Below, piece after piece: positions 7,854-16,091 of a stretch of DNA of 64,000 nt (positions are counted from its first letter, which is position 1; each line of letters starts with the position of its first letter). The stretch comes from Micromonospora lupini str. Lupac 08 (lineage in GTDB: Bacteria; Actinomycetota; Actinomycetes; Mycobacteriales; Micromonosporaceae): NCBI RefSeq assembly GCF_000297395.2, contig NZ_HF570108.1, forward strand, positions 1,464,611-1,528,610. Reading direction: 5' to 3'. The notes under the pieces are model-generated. The model had not been told where the DNA came from. It saw nothing but the letters and a program-made list of their open reading frames with translations, and made no database searches. A program made the translations under genes and the position numbers.

Positions 7854-8954
7854 GTGACCACCCCAGGCAAGACCCGCGTGGCGATCGTCTTCGGCGGCCG
7901 CAGCCCGGAACACGGCATCTCCTGCGTCAGCGCCGGCAGCGTGTTCGCCGCGCTGGACCCGGACGAGTACGAGGTGGTGCCGGTGGGCATCACCCGCGCC
8001 GGCCAGTGGGTGCTGACCAGCGGTGACCCCGCCCAGTTCGCCATCAACGCCCGCCAGCTTCCGGAGATCACCGCCGAGTCCGGCGCGGATGTCGTGCTGC
8101 GCGCCGACCCGACCGGCAACGGGCTGATGGTGCTCGACCCGACCGAGGGTCCCCGGGCGCTGGCCGACGTGGACGTGGTCTTCCCGGTCCTGCACGGCAC
8201 CTACGGCGAGGACGGCACCATCCAGGGCATGCTGGAGATGGCCGGCATCCCGTACGTGGGGGCGAACGTGTTCGCCTCCGCGGCCGCGATGGACAAGGAG
8301 TTCACCAAGAAGCTCTGCGCGGTCGAGGGCATCCCGGTCGGCGCGTACGCGGTGCTGCGCAACGGGATGACGCTGAGCGAGCAGGACAAGGAGCGGCTCG
8401 GCCTGCCGGTCTTCGTCAAGCCGTCCCGCGCCGGCTCGTCGTTCGGCATCACCCGCGTCACCGACTGGGCCGACCTGGACGCGGCGGTCGCTACCGCCCG
8501 GCAGTTCGACCCGAAGGTCATCATCGAGGCCGCGATCGTCGGCCGCGAGATCGAGTGCGGCGTGCTGGAGGGCGAGGCCGGCGGTGCCCCCGAGGCGTCG
8601 GTGCTGGCCGAGGTGCGTGTCGTCGCCGACCACGACTTCTACGACTTCGAGGCCAAGTACCTCGACGACTCCTGCGAGTACGACATCCCGGCCGGGCTGC
8701 CGGACCGGGTGACCCGCCAGGTGCAGGAGTACGCCGTCCGCGCGTTCACCGCGCTGGACTGCGCCGGCCTGGCCCGGGCCGACTTCTTCGTCACCCCCGA
8801 GCTGGACGTCTACCTCAACGAGATCAACACGATGCCCGGGTTCACGCCGACGTCGATGTTCCCCCGGATGTGGACGGCCTCCGGCCTGGAGTACCCCAAG
8901 CTGGTCAACCGGCTGATCCGTACCGCCCAGCGGCGCGGCGTCGGCCTGCACTGA
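7854..8954 (+). CDS. ddl: D-alanine--D-alanine ligase
   Basis: The 366-aa ATP-grasp enzyme joins two D-alanines for peptidoglycan precursor synthesis. The N-terminal '[19 protein letters not shown]', central '[19 protein letters not shown]', '[17 protein letters not shown]' and C-terminal metal-site block '[18 protein letters not shown]' are all standard. The GTG at 7854 is preferred because GAGGTGA at 7842-7848 sits at proper distance; a GTG at 7845 is the alternative. It follows plsC-gpsA in the conserved actinobacterial order, with accessory genes in between. A hairpin terminator follows. Cytoplasmic. Confidence 0.96.
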   Translation: MTTPGKTRVAIVFGGRSPEHGISCVSAGSVFAALDPDEYEVVPVGITRAGQWVLTSGDPAQFAINARQLPEITAESGADVVLRADPTGNGLMVLDPTEGPRALADVDVVFPVLHGTYGEDGTIQGMLEMAGIPYVGANVFASAAAMDKEFTKKLCAVEGIPVGAYAVLRNGMTLSEQDKERLGLPVFVKPSRAGSSFGITRVTDWADLDAAVATARQFDPKVIIEAAIVGREIECGVLEGEAGGAPEASVLAEVRVVADHDFYDFEAKYLDDSCEYDIPAGLPDRVTRQVQEYAVRAFTALDCAGLARADFFVTPELDVYLNEINTMPGFTPTSMFPRMWTASGLEYPKLVNRLIRTAQRRGVGLH

Positions 8955-8968
8955 GCCACCGGTCCGGA

Positions 8969-8995
8969 CGCGCGGCCCGCCGCACGGGCCGCGCG
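8969..8995. terminator. ddl hairpin terminator
   Basis: A perfect 10-bp stem (CGCGCGGCCC with its complement) and a 7-nt loop start 15 bp after the ddl stop. It also faces the end of the convergent DUF3515 gene. Confidence 0.75.
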
Positions 8996-9032
8996 TCAGC
9001 GGATCAGCACGGGCGGGCCGGGCGTCAGCGGA

Positions 9033-9737
9033 TCAGCCCCGGCAGCCGGCGGGGACGGCGCCGCCCGAGGGCACCGACGCCACGATCGCGCTGGAGATCG
9101 GCGAGACCCACTGCAACGGCTGCTCGTACGAGCGCGGAATGCGGACGGTGACCGGCGTCTCCCGGTCGACGGTGGTGAGCACCGTCACGTCGGTCTCCTC
9201 GACCGGGTGCCAGCAGACCTTGTTGACCGTCCAGACCTCGTCGGTGGCCGGGACTGTCGGCTGGGCGCCCCCGCAGGCCACGGTGAGCGCGGGGTCGCCG
9301 TACGCGGCGTTCTGCTCCGGACCGGCGGTGACCGGGCGCTGGGCCAGGTCACGGATGGTCTGCGGCAGCTGGGAGAGCAGCGCGCGGCAGACCGTGGCCG
9401 GGCGCTCGGCCAGCGCCGGGGCGGCCATCTCGACCGGAGCGGTGGACTGCGCCCGTGCGGTGCTCGCCGAAGGGCTCGGCGCGGGGGCCGGCGTGTCCGG
9501 GGCGAGCTTGGCGAAGGCCAGCACGGCCACCAACAGCGTGATCGGCAGCGCGATCACCGTGGCCAGCAGGGCGGCGCCCCGGATGGTCCGGTCCCGGCCG
9601 GCCGGCGCGTCGGCGCCCGGGTCGGCGTCCTCGCGGATACCGTCAGCCGGCTCGGGCGTCCCGTCAGCCGGCTCGCGCTTTCCGTCAGCCGGCTCGCGCT
9701 TTCCGTCGTCGTCCAGTGCAGCCGAGGAGGTCGTCAT
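9033..9737 (-). CDS. DUF3515 membrane-anchored protein
   Basis: The 234-aa protein has an acidic N-terminal tail carrying a short tandem repeat, one membrane segment ('LLATVIALPITLLVAVLAFA'), and an outside domain with the DUF3515 pattern: 'CRALLSQLPQTIRDLAQR', 'ALTVACGG', 'VCWHPVEETD', 'RIPRSYEQPLQWVSPIS'. Function is unknown, but the gene is conserved between ddl and thiL in actinobacteria, suggesting a cell-envelope role. It lies directly downstream of the RAM-domain gene on the same strand. ATG at 9737 is chosen; a GTG at 9746 directly after the upstream stop is the alternative. Confidence 0.88.
   Translation of the reverse strand: MTTSSAALDDDGKREPADGKREPADGTPEPADGIREDADPGADAPAGRDRTIRGAALLATVIALPITLLVAVLAFAKLAPDTPAPAPSPSASTARAQSTAPVEMAAPALAERPATVCRALLSQLPQTIRDLAQRPVTAGPEQNAAYGDPALTVACGGAQPTVPATDEVWTVNKVCWHPVEETDVTVLTTVDRETPVTVRIPRSYEQPLQWVSPISSAIVASVPSGGAVPAGCRG
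9641..9708. repeat. In-frame tandem repeat in the DUF3515 gene
   Basis: About four copies of a 21-24 bp unit built on CGTCAGCCGGCTCG occur in the N-terminal coding part. They encode copies of 'EPADGKR/T/I' in the acidic cytoplasmic tail. The two central copies are identical (CGCGCTTTCCGTCAGCCGGCT period), which indicates recent slippage. Confidence 0.85.
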
Positions 9738-9746
9738 CTCGTCCAC

Positions 9747-9980
9747 TTACAGCCGCACCACCGAACACGTGAGGGTGCGGGTGATGCCGGGCACCATCTG
9801 CACCTTGCTGACGATGAGTTTCCCGAGCTCGTCGACGGTGTTCGCCTCGGTGAGGACGACCACGTCGTACGGTCCGGTGACGGCGTCGACGCGTACCACG
9901 CCGGCGATGTCCGCGATGAGACCCGCCACGTCACGTGCGCGGCCGACCTCGGTCTGGATGAGGATGTACGCCTGTACCAC
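9747..9980 (-). CDS. Stand-alone Lrp/AsnC ligand-binding (RAM) domain protein
   Basis: The 77-aa product is a complete AsnC_trans_reg fold without a DNA-binding domain. 'VQAYILIQTEVGRARDVAG', 'VVRVDAVTGPYDVVVL' (the ligand-site loop) and 'VQMVPGITRTLTCSVV' match the family. Stand-alone RAM proteins bind small effectors such as amino acids and may modulate full Lrp proteins or enzymes. The GTG at 9980 has GGAGG 10 bp ahead. Its stop abuts the DUF3515 start, so the two are probably co-transcribed. It is divergent from thiL. Confidence 0.9.
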   Translation of the reverse strand: MVQAYILIQTEVGRARDVAGLIADIAGVVRVDAVTGPYDVVVLTEANTVDELGKLIVSKVQMVPGITRTLTCSVVRL

Positions 9981-10076
9981 GACTCGACCTCCGTCCGTCG
10001 CCGCCCGGGAGCGGCCCGAAGGGTGAAACTACCTTACGGACCAGGTCTGATCCCTATCGGTGGTCAAGGAGCAGCG

Positions 10077-11066
10077 GTGAGCGAGCGCGGCGGTGCCGGG
10101 CAGTACGGGCCGAACGCGGGCGGTGACGCCAGCGTGGCCGGGATCGGCGAGTTCGGGCTGATCGGGCGGGTCACCGCCCGGTTGGCGATGGGCCCGACGA
10201 CGCTGCTCGGGCCGGGTGACGACGCGGCGGTGGTGGCCGCGCCGGACGCCCGGGTGGTCGCCTGCACGGACGTGCTTGTCGACGGGCGGCACTTCCGGCG
10301 GGACTGGTGCTCGGCGCGCGACGTCGGTCACCGGGCCGCGGCGGCCAACCTGGCCGACATCGCGGCGATGGGCGCCACCCCGACAGCCCTGCTGGTCGCC
10401 CTGTGTATGCCCGCCGACCTGGAGACGAGCTGGGCGGAGGGCCTGGCCGACGGGTTGGCCGCGGAGGCCGCCACGGTCGGCGCGAGCGTGGTCGGCGGGG
10501 ACATGTCGGCGAGTCCCACCCTGACCATCGCGGTCACCGCGCTCGGCGACCTCGGCGGCCGGCCGCCAGTGGTGCGCTCCGGCGCTCGCCCCGGGGACGT
10601 GCTGGCCCTGGCCGGCCGCATCGGGTACGCGGCGGCCGGTCTGACCGTGCTCACCCGGGGCTTCCGCACCCCCCGACTGCTGGTCGAGGCGTACCGGCGG
10701 CCGCAGGTCGCCTACCCGGCCGGGCCGCAGGCCGCCCTGCTCGGCGCGACCTCGATGATCGACGTCTCGGACGGGCTCCTCGCCGATCTCGGGCACGTGG
10801 CGCAGGCCAGCGGTGTGGGGATCGACGTGCGCCGCGACGCGTTCGAGGTGCCTCGGCAGATGGCCGACGCCGCGCGGGCGCTCGGCGTCGACCCGTACAC
10901 CTGGATTCTGGCCGGTGGCGAGGACCACGCGCTGGCCGCGACCTTCCCCCCGACGGTGGCGTTGCCGCCGGAGTGGCGGCCCATCGGCCTGGTGACGGAG
11001 GGTGCTCAGGTGACGGTCGACGGCGGCGCGTACGACGGGCCCCGGGGCTGGGACCACTTCCGGTGA
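10077..11066 (+). CDS. thiL: Thiamine-monophosphate kinase
   Basis: The 329-aa protein phosphorylates thiamine monophosphate to thiamine diphosphate. The signatures 'LGPGDDAAVVAA', 'CTDVLVDGRHF', 'AAAANLADIAAMGATP', 'GGDMSASPTLTIAVTALG' and 'MIDVSDGLLADLGH' are standard for ThiL (PurM/HypE fold). AAGGAG at 10067-10072 selects the GTG at 10077, giving a short 20-residue N-terminal extension. No TPP riboswitch is seen upstream. A GNAT gene follows after 29 bp. Cytoplasmic. Confidence 0.95.
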   Translation: MSERGGAGQYGPNAGGDASVAGIGEFGLIGRVTARLAMGPTTLLGPGDDAAVVAAPDARVVACTDVLVDGRHFRRDWCSARDVGHRAAAANLADIAAMGATPTALLVALCMPADLETSWAEGLADGLAAEAATVGASVVGGDMSASPTLTIAVTALGDLGGRPPVVRSGARPGDVLALAGRIGYAAAGLTVLTRGFRTPRLLVEAYRRPQVAYPAGPQAALLGATSMIDVSDGLLADLGHVAQASGVGIDVRRDAFEVPRQMADAARALGVDPYTWILAGGEDHALAATFPPTVALPPEWRPIGLVTEGAQVTVDGGAYDGPRGWDHFR

Positions 11067-11095
11067 CGCCGCCTGCCCGCCGTATCCTGGGCACT

Positions 11096-11557
11096 GTGAG
11101 TGAGATCGAGATCCGGGTGGTGCGGTTCGACGCGCCGGTGGCACAGCAGTTGATCCGGGCCGCGCTGGCCGACCTCGCCACCCGCTACGGGGGCACCGGC
11201 GACGACACCCCGGTCGCCGCGAGCGAGTTCGAGCCGCCGCACGGCGCGTTCCTCGTCGCCTACCTGGCCGGTGAGCCGGTCGGCTGCGGTGGCTGGCGCA
11301 GCCACGGCACGGACACCGCCGAGCTGAAGCGGATGTACACCGCCCCGGCGGCCCGTGGCCGCGGTGTGGCGCGGACGGTCCTCGCGGCGGTGGAGCGCTC
11401 GGCCCGTGAGCAGGGCCGCAAGCGGATGGTCCTGGAGTGCGGGGACAAACAGCCCGAGGCGATCGCCATGTACGCGTCCGCCGGGTATGACCGGATCCCG
11501 AACTTCGGCTTCTACAAGGACGCGGAGGGCTGCGTCTCCTTCGGCCGCACGCTCTGA
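11096..11557 (+). CDS. GNAT-family N-acetyltransferase
   Basis: The 153-aa protein has the GNAT core. The acetyl-CoA motif A is 'LKRMYTAPAARGRGVARTVL' and motif B is 'EAIAMYASAGYDRIPNFG'. The substrate is unknown; an amine or peptide N-terminus is usual for this family. The GTG at 11096 starts 'VSEIEIRVVRFD', where the first strand begins. It lies in the thiL transcription direction and its end faces the rpmB terminator. Confidence 0.85.
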   Translation: MSEIEIRVVRFDAPVAQQLIRAALADLATRYGGTGDDTPVAASEFEPPHGAFLVAYLAGEPVGCGGWRSHGTDTAELKRMYTAPAARGRGVARTVLAAVERSAREQGRKRMVLECGDKQPEAIAMYASAGYDRIPNFGFYKDAEGCVSFGRTL

Positions 11558-11591
11558 GCGGCCGGTGCCCACAGGGGCGCGGACACGACAG

Positions 11592-11620
11592 AGCCGGCGG
11601 ACCGCAGGGGGCCGCCGGCT
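11592..11620. terminator. Hairpin terminator between GNAT gene and rpmB
   Basis: A 9-bp perfect stem (AGCCGGCGG with CCGCCGGCT) and an 11-nt loop lie 31 bp beyond the rpmB stop and 34 bp beyond the GNAT stop, serving the convergent pair. Confidence 0.75.
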
Positions 11621-11651
11621 GAGCCGAACGAGAAGAGTTGGTGCTGCCGCG

Positions 11652-11843
11652 TCAGGCGCGGGTGACCTTGCCGGCCTTGATGCACGAGGTGCAGACCTGC
11701 AACTTCTTGGTGTTGCCGCCACCGGCCGGGGTACGCACCGACTGGATGTTCGGGTTCCAGCGGCGGTTGGTCCGCCGGTGCGAGTGGGACACGTTGTGGC
11801 CGAAGCCCGGTCCCTTGCCACAGACGTCGCACACGCTAGCCAC
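11652..11843 (-). CDS. rpmB: 50S ribosomal protein L28 (zinc-binding form)
   Basis: The 63-aa protein begins '[20 protein letters not shown]' and has '[13 protein letters not shown]', the L28 signature. Two CxxC pairs (CDVC, CTSC) make this the zinc-containing C+ form; many actinomycetes also carry a C- paralogue expressed in zinc shortage. Whether one exists here is not visible. No partner such as rpmG lies beside it. It is divergent from the FakA-like gene, with a 275-bp region between that holds its promoter. Confidence 0.96.
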   Translation of the reverse strand: MASVCDVCGKGPGFGHNVSHSHRRTNRRWNPNIQSVRTPAGGGNTKKLQVCTSCIKAGKVTRA

Positions 11844-12118
11844 GGGATACTCCTGGGATTGAAACGTTCATGAGGTCGCCGGCAGGTGCTGCCCGGGCAA
11901 CCTGGTCAGGTTACCCGATGACTCGCCGACCCGGCCAACCGGCCCGGTCGGCCGGTCGTGCACGGCCCGGGTCGGGCCTGCTGGTGAGCCGGTGGGCCGG
12001 CCCGGCGGCAACCGTACCGGAGCCGTCGACCCGGGTCGGGAGCACCGTCGGACCGGGCACGCGGGGACACGCCGGACGACTCCGACGCGTGTCGGTGCGC
12101 AACAGTAGGCTTCTGGCC

Positions 12119-13732
12119 GTGCTGGACACCCTCGACGCCGCAGCGGTCCGCCGCTGGTGTGCGAGCGGGCTGGCCGCGCTCAAGCGCCACCAGGGCGAGA
12201 TCGACGAGCTCAACGTCTACCCGGTGCCCGACGGTGACACCGGCACCAACCTGGTGCTCACCCTCACCTCGGCCCAGCAGGCCCTGTCGATGGACCTGGA
12301 CACGCTCCCCGACAGCGGCTCCACCGCCCACGGGCACGCGCTGCGGCTGATGGCCCAGGGCGCGCTGCTCGGTGCCCGGGGCAACTCCGGGGTCATCCTC
12401 TCGCAGATCCTGCGCGGTTTCGCCGATGCCGTCGTCGCCGTGCCGGCGGTGCGCGGGCGGGCCCTGGCCGTCGCGCTGCGGGCCGCGACCGTCGCCGCGT
12501 ACACGGCTGTCGGCCGTCCCGTCGAGGGCACCCTGCTCACCGTCGTCGCCGCGGCCGCCACCGGGGCCGAGCAGGCGGGCAGCGACGACCTGCCGGCGGT
12601 GGCCCGCGGCGCGGCGCGGGCGGCGGCCGAGGCCCTGGCGCGCACGCCCGAGCAACTGCCGGCCCTGGCCCGCGCGGGGGTCGTCGACGCGGGCGGCCGA
12701 GGGCTCTGCGTCCTGCTCGACGCCCTGGTCGAGGTGCTCACCGGGGAGAGCGCCACCCAAATCGCGCCGCCGCCGCGCACCGCCCGCCCGGCGGCCACCG
12801 TCGCGCGGGAGACCGGTTCCGAGGAGTACGCCTACGAGGTGCAGTTCCTGCTCGACGCCTCCGCCGACGCCGTGACGGTGCTGCGCCGGACACTGGAGAC
12901 GCTTGGTGACTCGCTCGTCGTCGTCGGCGACGGACGCGAGCCGGGCGGCACCTGGAACGTGCACGTGCACGTCAACGACGTGGGCGCGGCGGTCGAGGCG
13001 GGGGTCGCCGCCGGCCGCCCGCACCGGATCTCGGTGACCCGCTTCGCCGACCAGCCGGCGCCGCCCGCCGGCCCGACCGAGGACGGCCGGGCCGCAGTGG
13101 TGGTGGCCACCGGCAGCGGGATCGCCGAGCTGTTCGCCGCGGAGGGCGCGACGGTGCTGCCCGGCAACCCGTCCACGGGTGAGCTGCTGGACGCCGTGCG
13201 CGGCACCGGGGCGGCCCGGGTGGTGGTGCTGCCCAACGATCCGAACACCGAGGCGGTCGCCAGCGCGGCGGCCCGCGAGGCGCACCGGCACGGCATCAAG
13301 GTGAGCGTGGTGCCGACCCGTTCGCCGGTGCAGGCCCTCGCGGCCCTCGCGGTCCGCGACGGCACCCGCCGCTTCGAGGACGACGTGATCGCGATGGCCG
13401 AGGCGGCCGGCGCCTGCCGGTACGCCGAGGTCTGCCACGCCAGCCGGGAGGCCCTGACGGTCGCCGGCCCCTGCCGTCCCGGCGACGTCCTGGCGCTTGT
13501 CGAGGGTGAGGTGCACCTCATCGGCACCGACCTCACCGACACGTGCGCCGCAGTGGTCGACCGGATGCTCGGCGGTGGCGGGGAGTTGGTCACCCTGCTG
13601 GCCGGGGTGGACGCCCCCGCCGGGCTCACCGATGCCGTCCGCGCGCACGTCGCGCGGCGCTGGCCGTTCGTCGAGGTGCAGGCGTACCCGGGCGGCCAGC
13701 CGTTCTATCCGCTCCTGGTGGGGGTCGAATGA
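12119..13732 (+). CDS. DAK2-domain fatty-acid kinase subunit A-like protein
   Basis: The 537-aa protein has an N-terminal DAK2 kinase domain ('LNVYPVPDGDTGTNL' for the nucleotide and metals, 'LGARGNSGVILSQILRGFA', 'GVVDAGGRGLCVLLDAL') and a C-terminal FakA-type region ('YEVQFLLDASAD', 'DNxxP-like VVLPNDPNTEA'). FakA phosphorylates a fatty acid held by a DegV-family FakB for phospholipid synthesis; a FakB is not in the window. GTG at 12119 agrees with homologue starts, but in-frame GTGs at 12089 and 12095 are possible. Its stop overlaps the recG ATG (ATGA), a conserved coupling. Confidence 0.88.
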   Translation: MLDTLDAAAVRRWCASGLAALKRHQGEIDELNVYPVPDGDTGTNLVLTLTSAQQALSMDLDTLPDSGSTAHGHALRLMAQGALLGARGNSGVILSQILRGFADAVVAVPAVRGRALAVALRAATVAAYTAVGRPVEGTLLTVVAAAATGAEQAGSDDLPAVARGAARAAAEALARTPEQLPALARAGVVDAGGRGLCVLLDALVEVLTGESATQIAPPPRTARPAATVARETGSEEYAYEVQFLLDASADAVTVLRRTLETLGDSLVVVGDGREPGGTWNVHVHVNDVGAAVEAGVAAGRPHRISVTRFADQPAPPAGPTEDGRAAVVVATGSGIAELFAAEGATVLPGNPSTGELLDAVRGTGAARVVVLPNDPNTEAVASAAAREAHRHGIKVSVVPTRSPVQALAALAVRDGTRRFEDDVIAMAEAAGACRYAEVCHASREALTVAGPCRPGDVLALVEGEVHLIGTDLTDTCAAVVDRMLGGGGELVTLLAGVDAPAGLTDAVRAHVARRWPFVEVQAYPGGQPFYPLLVGVE

Positions 13733-15927
13733 GCGAGCCGGCCACGGTCGACACGCCGTTGAAGAAGCTCGTCGGGGACAAGACGGCCAAGGCGCTGGCC
13801 GGCCACCTCGACCTGCACACCGCGGGTGACCTGATCTACCACTTCCCGCGCCGCTACGACGAGCGCGGCGAGCACACCGACATCCGGTCGCTGGACGTCG
13901 GCGAACAGGTCACCGTGCTGGCCCAGGTGCAGCGCACCGCCGTGCGGCCGATGCGTCAACGCCGGGGCAACCTGCTGGAGGTGACAGTCGGCGACGGCGC
14001 CGGCGGCCTGCTGACACTGACGTTCTTCGGCAATCAGGCATGGCGCGAACGGGAGCTGAAGCCGGGCCGGTGGGGGCTGTTCGCCGGCAAGGTCACCGAG
14101 TTCCGCGGCAAACGGCAGCTCAACGGCCCGGAGTACGTCCTGCTCGGCGAGGGCGGTGAGGGCGAGGCGGCGGTCAGCGACGAGATCGAGGAGTTCGCCG
14201 GTGCGCTGATCCCCGTGTACCCGGCGGCGGCGGCCGTCCCGACCTGGGTGATCGCCCGCTGCGTGCGGGTCGTGCTGGACACGTTCACCCCGCCGGAGGA
14301 TCCGCTGCCCGCCACCGTGCGGGCCGGCCGGAAACTCGTCGACCTGGGTGCCGCGCTGCGCGAGATCCACCGGCCCTCCACCAAGGAGGAGCTCTACCGG
14401 GCCCGACACCGGCTCAAGTGGGACGAGGCGTTCGCCGTCCAGTTGACCCTGGTGCAGCGCAAGCACCGGGCCGCCGACTGGCCGGCCCGCCCCCGCCCGC
14501 CGCGCGTCGGCGGGCTCCTGGACGCCTTCGACGCCCGGCTGCCGTACGAGCTGACCGCCGGTCAGCGCGACGTCGGCCGGGAGATCGCCGAGGATCTGGC
14601 CGCCGAACACCCGATGCACCGCCTGTTGCAGGGCGAGGTGGGCTCGGGCAAGACAGTGGTGGCGTTGCGGGCCATGCTCCAGGTGGTCGACGCGGGCGGG
14701 CAGGCCGCGCTGCTGGCACCCACCGAGGTGCTGGCCGCCCAGCACCACCGGGGCATGCGCGACCTGCTGGGGCCCCTCGGGCGGGCCGGTGAGCTGGACT
14801 CCGCCGAGCACGCCACCCGGGTGGAGCTGGTCACCGGTTCGCTGGGCGCGGCGGCCCGCCGGCGGGCGCTCGGCGAGGTGGCAAGCGGCAACGCCGGCAT
14901 CGTGCTCGGCACCCACGCCCTGCTCTACGAGGGCGTCGACTTCGCCGACCTGGGTCTCGTGGTGGTCGACGAGCAGCACCGCTTCGGGGTGGAGCAGCGC
15001 GACGCGTTGCGGGCCAAGGCCGACCAACCGCCGCACACCCTGGTCATGACGGCCACCCCGATCCCGCGCACGGTGGCCATGACCGTGTACGGCGACCTCG
15101 AGGTGTCCACCCTCTCCCAACTGCCGCGGGGTCGCTCGCCGATCGCGTCGCACGTGGTGCCGGCCTCCGAGAAGCCCGCCTTCCTGGATCGGGCCTGGCG
15201 TCGGCTGCGCGAGGAGGTCGCCGCCGGCCACCAGGCGTACGTGGTGTGCCCGCGGATCGGAGAGGGCCCCGCGTCGGAGGACGAGCCGCCGCCCGAGGAC
15301 GACAACGGTCGACGGCCGCCCCTCGCGGTGACCGAGGTGGCCCCGCTGCTGGCCGAGGGGCCGCTGCACGGTCTGCGGATCGGGGTCCTGCACGGTCGCC
15401 TGCCCGCCGACGAGAAGGACGCGGTGATGCGCTCCTTCGCGGCCGGCGACCTGGACGTGCTGGTGGCGACCACGGTGATCGAGGTCGGCGTGGACGTGCC
15501 GAACGCCACCGTGATGATCGTGCTGGACGCCGACCGTTTCGGTGTCTCCCAACTGCACCAGTTGCGCGGCCGCGTCGGCCGGGGTTCCGCCGCCGGGCTC
15601 TGCCTGCTGGTCAGCGAGGCCGCCGAGGGCTCGTCGGCGCGGGAACGGCTGGACGCGGTGGCGTCCACAAGCGACGGGTTCAAGCTCGCCGAGCTGGATC
15701 TGGAGCAGCGCCGCGAGGGCGACGTGCTGGGCGCCACCCAGTCCGGGCACCGCTCGCACCTGCGCCTGCTGTCCCTGAAACGCGACGCCGACCTGATCCG
15801 CGACGCCCGCGCCGAGGCGATCACCATCGTCGAGGAGGACCCGGAGTTGACCCGCAACCCGGCGCTTGCCGCGTCCGTCGCCGCGCTCGTCGACGAGGAC
15901 CGCGCGGAGTACCTGGAGAAGGGCTGA
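13729..15927 (+). CDS. recG: ATP-dependent DNA helicase RecG
   Basis: The 732-aa helicase remodels stalled replication forks. An N-terminal wedge OB-domain lies at about residues 60-155. Helicase motifs follow in order: 'RLLQGEVGSGKTVVALRAM' (I), 'LLAPTEVLAAQHH' (Ia), 'VVVDEQHRFGVEQR' (II, DEQH), 'MTATPIPRTVAMTVYGDL' (III), 'VATTVIEVGVDVPNA' (V), 'LHQLRGRVGRGSAAG' (VI). Length is slightly above E. coli RecG because of a charged insert ('ASEDEPPPEDDNGRRPP'). The ATG at 13729 overlaps the upstream stop. Confidence 0.97.
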   Translation: MSEPATVDTPLKKLVGDKTAKALAGHLDLHTAGDLIYHFPRRYDERGEHTDIRSLDVGEQVTVLAQVQRTAVRPMRQRRGNLLEVTVGDGAGGLLTLTFFGNQAWRERELKPGRWGLFAGKVTEFRGKRQLNGPEYVLLGEGGEGEAAVSDEIEEFAGALIPVYPAAAAVPTWVIARCVRVVLDTFTPPEDPLPATVRAGRKLVDLGAALREIHRPSTKEELYRARHRLKWDEAFAVQLTLVQRKHRAADWPARPRPPRVGGLLDAFDARLPYELTAGQRDVGREIAEDLAAEHPMHRLLQGEVGSGKTVVALRAMLQVVDAGGQAALLAPTEVLAAQHHRGMRDLLGPLGRAGELDSAEHATRVELVTGSLGAAARRRALGEVASGNAGIVLGTHALLYEGVDFADLGLVVVDEQHRFGVEQRDALRAKADQPPHTLVMTATPIPRTVAMTVYGDLEVSTLSQLPRGRSPIASHVVPASEKPAFLDRAWRRLREEVAAGHQAYVVCPRIGEGPASEDEPPPEDDNGRRPPLAVTEVAPLLAEGPLHGLRIGVLHGRLPADEKDAVMRSFAAGDLDVLVATTVIEVGVDVPNATVMIVLDADRFGVSQLHQLRGRVGRGSAAGLCLLVSEAAEGSSARERLDAVASTSDGFKLAELDLEQRREGDVLGATQSGHRSHLRLLSLKRDADLIRDARAEAITIVEEDPELTRNPALAASVAALVDEDRAEYLEKG

Positions 15928-15975
15928 CGCCCGCCGGCCCGACCTGGACCGTTGATCCACTCCAGTTCCAGGAAA

Positions 15976-16073
15976 CCGGGGTGTCCCGGCCAAGGGGACA
16001 CTCCGGTTTCAGTGATCCCGAGTCGCCGCAAACGACCGAGGGCGCGTCGACCGGGTGGTCGACGCGCCCTCGG
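15976..16073. terminator. Double hairpin terminator between recG and the LPXTG gene
   Basis: The strongest stem is 17 bp perfect with a 4-nt GGGT loop (16036-16052 pairing 16057-16073). A weaker hairpin (ACCGG-GTGTCC with GGACAC-CCGGT, 15976-16009) precedes it. Together they should stop both recG (+) and the convergent surface-protein gene (-). Confidence 0.88.
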
Positions 16074-16091
16074 GCTTCAGCTCAGGTCAGG

